Shown here piece by piece: positions 1-4,207 of a stretch of 8,839 bases of DNA. The DNA lies in assembly GCA_008501655.1 (NCBI GenBank), contig QQUK01000113.1, positions 1-8,839 on the forward strand, given 5' to 3'. The notes under the pieces were generated by a model. It searched no databases, had not been told where the DNA came from, and saw only the letters and a program-made list of their open reading frames with translations. Both the position numbers and the translations under genes were made by a program. Numbering within the stretch: the stretch's first letter is position 1; every line of letters begins with the position of its first letter. This stretch comes from Calditrichota bacterium. GTDB lineage: Bacteria > Zixibacteria > MSB-5A5 > GN15 > FEB-12.

Positions 1-122
1 ATCGCCTGAAAAATCGAAATCGTCACCCCGACGACCAAAGCAAACAACAAAAGCGGCGATGAAATCATCAATGTCATCATCAATGCTTCACGACCTATCG
101 AAATAACCATTTGTGGTGTCAT
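1..122 (-). CDS. fliQ: FliQ, flagellar export gate protein (partial, C-terminus beyond window)
   Basis: FliQ is a small inner-membrane protein that joins FliP and FliR in the export gate of the flagellar type III secretion system. Reading the minus strand from the ATG at 122-120 gives 40 residues beginning MTPQMVISIGREALMMTLMI, then a hydrophobic run (SSPLLLFALVVGVTISIFQA) that is the first of two expected membrane helices. The N-terminal pattern with GREAL and the following hydrophobic helix is typical of the family, which usually has about 90 residues, so a little over half is missing. A GAAAGGA Shine-Dalgarno lies about 8 bases upstream and supports the start. It follows fliP in the same direction, the usual order, but across an unusually long repeat-filled gap. 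Identification comes from sequence pattern and position, and I consider it secure. Confidence 0.93.
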   Translation of the reverse strand, partial: MTPQMVISIGREALMMTLMISSPLLLFALVVGVTISIFQA

Positions 123-146
123 AATCTATTTCCTTTCAATCCATTT

Positions 147-156
147 CACTGAGCTT
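147..156. repeat. Truncated copy of the CACTGAGCTT repeat
   Basis: The ten bases CACTGAGCTT match the core of the two full repeat copies at 159-189 and 276-306, but the following GTCGAAGTGTG half is missing. It may be a decayed or partial third copy just upstream of fliQ. Ten bases is short, so chance or local duplication cannot be excluded. Confidence 0.4.
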
Positions 157-182
157 ACAATCTGTCACACTGAGCTTGTCGA
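154..182 (-). promoter_or_regulatory. Weak candidate promoter from repeat copy A, facing fliQ
   Basis: On the minus strand the repeat contains TCGACA (182-177), five of six matches to the sigma-70 -35 consensus TTGACA. After exactly 17 bases it is followed by TGTAAG (159-154), four of six matches to TATAAT. A start about 7 bases further on would give a leader of roughly 25 bases before the fliQ ATG. The boxes are imperfect and common by chance, so this is only a candidate; fliQ may simply be read from upstream. Confidence 0.2.
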
Positions 183-189
183 AGTGTGC
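159..189. repeat. Direct repeat copy A (31 bases, hairpin-forming)
   Basis: This unit matches 276-306 over 31 bases with one mismatch (AATCT versus AATCC before GTCACAC); the last 26 bases are identical. Each copy has the inverted arms CACACT and AGTGTG (6 bp, perfect) around an 11-base centre, GAGCTTGTCGA. It is non-coding and lies in the fliP-fliQ gap. From memory, units built on CACTGAGC and TTGTCGAAGTG are frequent intergenic repeats in many environmental bacterial genomes; that recollection is unverified. Confidence 0.9.
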
Positions 190-198
190 GCCAATTTC

Positions 199-239
199 TG
201 TCATTGCGAATCTACTGAAAGCAGACGTGGCAATCTCAT
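199..239. repeat. Imperfect hairpin element (ATTGC ... GCAAT)
   Basis: This segment starts TGTCATTGCGAA and ends GTGGCAATCTCAT. The arms ATTGC (203-207) and GCAAT (230-234) are complementary, and inside them TCT (211-213) and AGA (223-225) can extend pairing. It resembles a widespread class of bacterial intergenic repeats with GTCATTGCGA at one end and GGCAATCTC at the other, which I recall but could not check. Only one copy is present in this window, so the repeat status rests on that resemblance and on its place among other repeats. Confidence 0.5.
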
Positions 240-247
240 CTTTTGTG

Positions 248-270
248 CTGTCAGGCGTCCCGCCTGACAG
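248..270. repeat. Perfect 10-bp inverted repeat, 3-base loop
   Basis: CTGTCAGGCG (248-257) is followed by TCC and then by its exact reverse complement CGCCTGACAG (261-270). In RNA of either strand this would be a very stable hairpin. On the transcribed (minus) strand it is followed by CACAAAAGATGAG, not a run of T, so it does not look like a standard intrinsic terminator. Between fliP and fliQ a full terminator would also be surprising. It more likely belongs to a dispersed palindromic repeat family or acts as an RNA-stability element. Confidence 0.85.
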
Positions 271-299
271 TCTATAATCCGTCACACTGAGCTTGTCGA
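271..299 (-). promoter_or_regulatory. Weak candidate promoter from repeat copy B
   Basis: The minus strand shows TCGACA (299-294), five of six matches to TTGACA, then exactly 17 bases, then TATAGA (276-271), four of six matches to TATAAT. The -35-like box lies inside repeat copy B. A start here would fall in or next to the perfect inverted repeat at 248-270, which weakens the case. This is a pattern match only, with no supporting data. Confidence 0.2.
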
Positions 300-306
300 A
301 GTGTGC
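276..306. repeat. Direct repeat copy B (31 bases, hairpin-forming)
   Basis: This is the second copy of the unit at 159-189, in the same orientation, with starts 117 bases apart and a single mismatch near the left end. It has the same CACACT and AGTGTG arms. It ends only 8 bases downstream of the fliP stop codon as transcribed. Confidence 0.9.
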
Positions 307-314
307 TCCTTAAT

Positions 315-1067
315 TTACATATGAAACGATTCAACCAGCGATTTAATCAGTAGATACCAACCATCTACCAATACGAACAACAATATCTTAAACGGCAACG
401 AGACAATAATCGGCGGAAGCATCATCATACCCATCGACATCAGCACCGATGCAACAACCATATCTATCACTAAAAACGGAATGAATAAAACAAACGCAAT
501 CTGAAACGCTGTCCGCAACTCTGAGATAACATACCCGGGGACGAGAACATGCAGCGGAATATCTTCAGCATCTTCAGGCTGGTCAAGATTTGCTATATTT
601 ACAAAAAGAGCCAAATCTTTTTCACGGGTCTGCGACAGCATAAACTCACGAAACGGACCAACCGCTTTGTCAAATGCAACATCTTTATCAATCTGTTCAT
701 CGAGATACGGTTTGATTCCCTCGGTGTATGATTTATCAATTACAGGAGACATGACAAAAAATGTCAATATCAACGCAAGTGCTATCAATAACTGTCCCGG
801 AGGCATCTGCTGAATTCCCATAGCCTGACGTAAAAACGAAAGAACAACCGTAAAACGGATAAACGATGTCACCATAATCAGAATTGAAGGCGCCAATGCA
901 AGCACCGTCATCAGAATGACAATCTGCAATGTTGTTGAAAGCTCACCCGAATCAGCCGCTTCTCCAACTTCGATAGAAACTTTTGGGATTGTTTGTGCTG
1001 CTGCTGTCATTGCTGACAGAACAATGAAACTACATGCACCAATTGCGCTATAAAAAAGTTTTTTCAT
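315..1067 (-). CDS. fliP: FliP, flagellar export gate protein
   Basis: FliP forms the core ring of the flagellar type III export gate, with FliQ and FliR, in the inner membrane. The 250-residue product is full length for the family. It has a cleavable-looking signal peptide (residues 1-24, ending TAAAQ), as is usual for FliP. Helices follow at about 46-68 and 92-112, a periplasmic domain lies at about 113-183, and the C-terminal helices fall at about 186-210 and 218-245. Hallmarks are the ILIMVTSFIRFTVVLSFLRQ run near 62-81, the MPPGQLLIAL segment, and the methionine-rich SMGMMMLPP loop at 211-219 that lines the gate. The ATG at 1067 is preceded by only a weak purine-rich site (GAAAG about 9 bases away, AGGA too close). 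It follows fliO after a 70-base gap holding two hairpins, so translation may be regulated. Confidence 0.97.
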   Translation of the reverse strand: MKKLFYSAIGACSFIVLSAMTAAAQTIPKVSIEVGEAADSGELSTTLQIVILMTVLALAPSILIMVTSFIRFTVVLSFLRQAMGIQQMPPGQLLIALALILTFFVMSPVIDKSYTEGIKPYLDEQIDKDVAFDKAVGPFREFMLSQTREKDLALFVNIANLDQPEDAEDIPLHVLVPGYVISELRTAFQIAFVLFIPFLVIDMVVASVLMSMGMMMLPPIIVSLPFKILLFVLVDGWYLLIKSLVESFHM

Positions 1068-1085
1068 ATCCTATATCTTTCTTCA

Positions 1086-1099
1086 CGACATCCATGTCG
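1086..1099 (-). other. Hairpin in fliO-fliP gap (CGACAT / ATGTCG)
   Basis: CGACAT and ATGTCG are exact reverse complements separated by two bases; realistically this is a 5-bp stem with a 4-base loop. As RNA the tip reads AUGGAU. Its 3' end lies 18 bases before the fliP start codon. Confidence 0.75.
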
Positions 1100-1100
1100 C

Positions 1101-1120
1101 CGGCAATATCCAATTTGCCG
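1101..1120 (-). other. Hairpin in fliO-fliP gap (CGGCAA / TTGCCG)
   Basis: CGGCAA (1101-1106) and TTGCCG (1115-1120) are exact reverse complements around an 8-base loop that reads AUUGGAUA as RNA. It sits one base from the hairpin at 1086-1099, and both carry UGGAU at the centre. No T-run follows, so a terminator is unlikely. It lies 17 bases after the fliO stop codon. Confidence 0.75.
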
Positions 1121-1137
1121 CTATTAAATATATTCAG

Positions 1138-1728
1138 TTACTTCGTCTGTGACTGAACGTTTTCTAAAACATCACGTTTTGCAAGCGGTGATAATTCCTT
1201 TATTTTGCCAAACGCACTCTGAAACATCGCTGCAAACTGATCCGGCTGCTCTTTTTCAACTGTTATCTGCGACAGAATTTCTTTGGTCGCTTCCGAATCC
1301 ATTTCGGTAAGCATCGAAATCTGCGATTCAGTCGAAGCTACAAGCACCGATTTATCTGCAACTTTTATCAACGAGATTGTTTTTTTCGGTCCGATATATG
1401 TCGTCTCCAATACTTCAAGAATATTATTCTTTTTATTACCGGAATACTTCTTCCCCATCATCTTTTTCAGAAGATAGATACCGGCATAAATTGCAATAAC
1501 CACGACAAGTAAAGCAAAACCGACTTTCAGCAAAGACGGCAACGCATCCGAAGCAAACCCGCCGTACTTCTCTTCGGTCTGAGCTTTTTCCGTTACCGCT
1601 TTTTTTGCTGTAAGCGCTTCTTCTGCCGTTACAAAGTTCGTATTGAGGACTAAGACACCAACCAGAGCTGCCGCAATGATTAACATCGTTAGAAATTGAG
1701 AACGTTTTTTTAATTTAATGTTCTTCAC
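1138..1728 (-). CDS. fliO: FliO, flagellar export apparatus assembly protein
   Basis: FliO is a membrane protein that helps assemble the FliP ring of the flagellar export gate. The 196-residue product has a hydrophobic N-terminal segment (about 12-29), possibly a signal peptide ending near VTA|EE at 33-35. A lysine- and glutamate-rich linker follows, then a clear membrane helix at about 64-87 with KK after it. The C-terminal cytoplasmic FliO-type domain has the run ILEVLETTYIGPKKTISLI (103-121) followed by VADKSVLVAST, as expected for the family. The start is GTG at 1728, inside the end of fliN (14-base overlap); GAAGG six bases upstream supports it. Overlap with fliN and position before fliP agree with the name. 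FliO is a poorly conserved family, so the name rests on topology, the domain pattern and context together. Confidence 0.9.
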   Translation of the reverse strand: MKNIKLKKRSQFLTMLIIAAALVGVLVLNTNFVTAEEALTAKKAVTEKAQTEEKYGGFASDALPSLLKVGFALLVVVIAIYAGIYLLKKMMGKKYSGNKKNNILEVLETTYIGPKKTISLIKVADKSVLVASTESQISMLTEMDSEATKEILSQITVEKEQPDQFAAMFQSAFGKIKELSPLAKRDVLENVQSQTK

Positions 1729-2329
1729 CTAAAGCCTTCAATCTTTCTTCCGGTGTCAAAAGCTGAGTAATACGGACACCAAAATTTTCATCGATAACAA
1801 CGACCTCTCCCTTGGCAACGACTCTCTGGTTCACCAGAAGTTCAACCGGCTCACCGGCAAGCTTATTCAGCTCAACAACTGAACCCGGACCAAGTGCGAG
1901 AATATCGGAAATAGACATTTTAGTTCTGCCCAGCTCAATCGCTATCGGCAGATTAACATCCATCAGCATATCAATATTTTTCACTTCCGGATTACCCGCC
2001 GGTTCAGATAAATGCTGAAACTCAACATTTGATACCGACTGCGGATCATCACTCGGAAAATCTATCTCTGAGAGATCAGATTTTTCCGCATCTTCAGGAA
2101 GATCATTTAACATAGCAAGCATTGCTGCTTCAGCATCATCTTCAGGGACATCATCTTCGTTTACAATTTTATCAAACGATTCAGCATCACCGTCAGGTAC
2201 TTCGGCTGACTGTTCAGAACCATCCTCAGAACCGGTAGAAACAGCATCACCAGATGCCTGATCAAGCATCTCATCTGCTGAACCTTCACCCTGATTTTCA
2301 GGAATGTTCATATCTTTTTCGTCAGTCAT
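1715..2329 (-). CDS. fliN: FliN, flagellar motor switch protein with acidic N-terminal extension
   Basis: FliN forms the lower part of the C-ring with FliM and takes part in rotation switching and docking of export cargo. Residues about 120-195 form a typical SpoA/FliN domain: MDVNLPIAIELGRTKMSISD, then LGPGSVVELNKLAGEPVELL, then VNQRVVAKGEVVVIDENFGV. The preceding ~115 residues are strongly acidic (many D and E) and low in complexity, with no visible CheC phosphatase domain, so this is not a full FliY. At 204 residues it is longer than enterobacterial FliN (137). The ATG at 2329 overlaps the fliM stop in ATGA, and GGAGGT at 2344-2339 lies 9 bases upstream, so the long start is well supported. 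It also overlaps fliO by 14 bases, giving translational coupling along fliM-fliN-fliO. Confidence 0.95.
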   Translation of the reverse strand: MTDEKDMNIPENQGEGSADEMLDQASGDAVSTGSEDGSEQSAEVPDGDAESFDKIVNEDDVPEDDAEAAMLAMLNDLPEDAEKSDLSEIDFPSDDPQSVSNVEFQHLSEPAGNPEVKNIDMLMDVNLPIAIELGRTKMSISDILALGPGSVVELNKLAGEPVELLVNQRVVAKGEVVVIDENFGVRITQLLTPEERLKALGEEH

Positions 2330-3375
2330 GAGTGTTCGACCTCCATATCTTTCTCTTCTTTCATAACTTCCAATTTTTTACCAAACTCGCGGTCTTCATC
2401 CTGGAAATAATCAACTATCTGCACAGCTTTTTTCTTTCCTGAAAGTCCCGGACGGCCGGTATATTTTTTCTTCTTATTTACATAAACTTCTATTTCATCA
2501 GAGCTTTTTATCTCTGAAGGAATAATATCATCCACCTGCAGATTCAGAAAATCCCGTACTTTGATTTTTGTATTCATCAAAATAGCCGAGAGATGTGCAT
2601 CAACTTTTTTCACATTGTATAAATTGATTTCACGGTCAGAATCAAGATTCTTCTTTTTAGTAGCGTCTATCCAGTTCTGTGCCGAAAGTTTTGTAATAAT
2701 CGGCTCGAGTGCAACATACGGGTAGCATATTGTCAAAAGTCCCGTAGATTGGAATAGTTTGATCTGGAAGGAAACGACTACAACTGTTTCACCCGGTGGA
2801 ACAATCTGAATAAACTGTGGATTTGTTTCAAACGATTTCTGGTCAATATCAATATTGACGATATTCTCCCAGGAACGCTCAAGATCACGGTACAGCTTTG
2901 AAGACAGCCGGGTCATTACCGAACGTTCAATACCGGTAAGCTCCCGTTCTGTCTCAAGTATCTTTCCGTTACCGCCAAACATCCGGTCAATAAATGCAAA
3001 CGTCAAGGTCGGGTTAAAATCAACCAGATTGACAGCATCAAGCGGATTGGCTGAAAATGTATACGTACAGGAAGGTGTCACCAATGACATGATAAACTCA
3101 GAATAAGTAATCTGATCAACCGAGACCAGGTCTACATCGACGATTGTACGCATGATTGCTGACAATGTCGAAGCATAATGCCCGGCAAAGTTGTCATGCA
3201 TATTTTCAAGCGTCCGAATCTGATCTTTGGAGACTCTGTTTGGATGTTTAAAGTCATACGCTATTATCGAGCGTAACTTGTCATCCTCAAAGCTATCGTC
3301 ATCAGTCTTCGAATCACCGCTTGTTACGGTTGTCAATAGAGCATCTATCTCGTCCTGTGAAAGAATCTTTGCCAC
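2326..3375 (-). CDS. fliM: FliM, flagellar motor switch protein
   Basis: FliM links the FliG rotor ring to FliN and receives the chemotaxis signal by binding CheY-P. The N-terminus has the conserved CheY-binding peptide ILSQDEIDALL (residues 4-14), followed by an acidic linker (21-32). The middle domain (about 45-235) includes DRMFGGNG (130-137), which fits the family's conserved GGxG region that contacts FliG. A C-terminal SpoA domain lies at about 255-325, before a charged tail ending MEVEHS. The length of 349 is normal. The start codon is GTG at 3375; AAAGGA about 8 bases upstream supports it, and the next residues (AKILSQDEI) match family N-termini. It is 12 bases from the fliL stop and overlaps fliN by 4. 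The CheY peptide implies that chemotaxis genes exist elsewhere in the genome. Confidence 0.98.
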   Translation of the reverse strand: MAKILSQDEIDALLTTVTSGDSKTDDDSFEDDKLRSIIAYDFKHPNRVSKDQIRTLENMHDNFAGHYASTLSAIMRTIVDVDLVSVDQITYSEFIMSLVTPSCTYTFSANPLDAVNLVDFNPTLTFAFIDRMFGGNGKILETERELTGIERSVMTRLSSKLYRDLERSWENIVNIDIDQKSFETNPQFIQIVPPGETVVVVSFQIKLFQSTGLLTICYPYVALEPIITKLSAQNWIDATKKKNLDSDREINLYNVKKVDAHLSAILMNTKIKVRDFLNLQVDDIIPSEIKSSDEIEVYVNKKKKYTGRPGLSGKKKAVQIVDYFQDEDREFGKKLEVMKEEKDMEVEHS

Positions 3376-3387
3376 AAGTCTTATCCT

Positions 3388-3972
3388 TTATTGTAACACA
3401 AAATCTGTATAATACACACCGGCTAAATCTTCAGTATGCAATAGTTTCGACAATCTCTTTTTAATCTGATAACGCATCACTTCTTTCTGTCTGGCATCGG
3501 TCAATTCCGCTACCGTCTTGGAAGACATAATCGTTATCAATGCATCACGTACAACCACTTCTTTGTGACTGAACTCTTCATGCAATTCCTTTGATTCAAC
3601 CTCAAAACCGAATGATACCGATAAAAATCTGGAACCGCCGGTACCCGAAGGATTGATAACGATATCATTGATCGCATACAATAGCGATTCGACTTCATTA
3701 CCTTTTTCATCAACCAGCTTTTCACCAGATTTTTTCTTCTTCGGTTCATCCTTTTTTGTTTCCTGCTGGACCTGTTCAGTCGATTCATCTTCTGCCTCAG
3801 TTGAAGACATCATCGGTTTAATGACAAACAATGCCAACACTATTCCAATTACCACAGCACCTACACCAATCCCGCCAAAGAGAACGAGTTTGTTCATTCC
3901 TTTTTTCGGAGCTGCTTCTTCGGAACCTTCAGGACTTCCACCCTGTACTACTGTTTTATCTTCATCAGCCAT
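3388..3972 (-). CDS. fliL: FliL, flagellar stator-associated membrane protein
   Basis: FliL is a single-pass inner-membrane protein that surrounds or supports the stator units of the flagellar motor. The 194-residue product has an N-terminal cytoplasmic tail (1-26), a membrane helix at about 28-51 (LVLFGGIGVGAVVIGIVLAL), and a charged KKDEPKKKK linker. A periplasmic FliL domain runs from about 97 to the end, with INDIVINPSGTGGSRFLSVS, VVVRDALITIMSSKT and a final VYYTDFVLQ, all matching family positions. I chose the ATG at 3972, not the in-frame TTG at 3978: AAGGGAG (3985-3979) directly abuts the TTG but lies 6 bases before the ATG, a normal spacing. The gene starts 2 bases after the flbD stop, so the two are probably coupled. 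Confidence 0.95.
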   Translation of the reverse strand: MADEDKTVVQGGSPEGSEEAAPKKGMNKLVLFGGIGVGAVVIGIVLALFVIKPMMSSTEAEDESTEQVQQETKKDEPKKKKSGEKLVDEKGNEVESLLYAINDIVINPSGTGGSRFLSVSFGFEVESKELHEEFSHKEVVVRDALITIMSSKTVAELTDARQKEVMRYQIKKRLSKLLHTEDLAGVYYTDFVLQ

Positions 3973-3974
3973 AT

Positions 3975-4199
3975 TCAACTCCCTTCGGATACGGCTTTGG
4001 TATCCGGATTATTCACCCGGATACCAGCTTTATTTCTAAACGAAGCTACAAGCTCAATTACTTCTTCCGGTGATTCCTTGACCATGATCTTCTTCCCTGT
4101 TGTCAGAGAGATAATCGTATCCGGAATCGCCTCGACAAATTCTATTAAATCAGAATTTATCACCAGCTTGGAATCATTTAGTCTTGTAACCGTAATCAT
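3975..4199 (-). CDS. flbD: FlbD/SwrD family flagellar protein
   Basis: The 74-residue product begins MITVTRLNDSKLVINSDLIE and contains EAIPDTIISLTTGKKIMVKE and SPEEVIELV. These are the hallmarks of the small FlbD family (Pfam PF06289), whose Bacillus member SwrD raises motor power for swarming. It is unrelated to the Caulobacter transcription regulator also called FlbD. The body of the family ends near residue 55; the tail after it (GIRVNNPDTKAVSEGS) is variable. The ATG at 4199 lies 8 bases after the flgE stop, with AAAAGG about 11 bases upstream, slightly far but usable. Placement between flgE and fliL is the standard context. A role in torque or stator function is inferred from SwrD and from the neighbouring fliL. 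Confidence 0.93.
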   Translation of the reverse strand: MITVTRLNDSKLVINSDLIEFVEAIPDTIISLTTGKKIMVKESPEEVIELVASFRNKAGIRVNNPDTKAVSEGS

Positions 4200-4207
4200 T
4201 TATCTAA

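Larger units (their letters stand above)
1069..1120 (-). promoter_or_regulatory. Candidate CsrA-type leader of fliP (three GGA sites)
   Basis: On the transcribed strand three GGA triplets fall at 1111-1109, 1093-1091 and 1071-1069. The first is in the loop region of a 6-bp hairpin, the second at the tip of another hairpin in the context ACAUGGAUGU, and the third lies just before the fliP ATG. The known CsrA consensus is RUACARGGAUGU with GGA in a loop, often with one site overlapping the ribosome-binding region; ACAUGGAUGU matches nine of its last ten positions. CsrA control is an inference. The alternative is a dispersed palindromic repeat, or processing hairpins. Confidence 0.35.

Noticed and set aside
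248..270. Inverted repeat as an intrinsic transcription terminator after fliP
   Set aside because: Neither side is followed by a T-run, and termination here would cut off fliQ from its operon.
123..314. CRISPR array
   Set aside because: There are only two full repeat copies with unlike material between them, no regular spacers and no cas genes; the repeats look like dispersed intergenic elements.
2855..3106. Plus-strand open frame of 83 codons opposite fliM
   Set aside because: It lies wholly inside the conserved FliM middle domain on the other strand and has no recognisable motif or supporting context.
3973..3978. TTG start for fliL at 3978, giving two extra residues
   Set aside because: The Shine-Dalgarno AAGGGAG directly abuts this TTG, leaving no spacing; the ATG at 3972 has a normal 6-base spacing.
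3653..4039. Plus-strand open frame of 128 codons opposite fliL and flbD
   Set aside because: It is antisense to two well-identified genes, has low-complexity S/F/P-rich content produced by the opposite strand, and shows no family resemblance.
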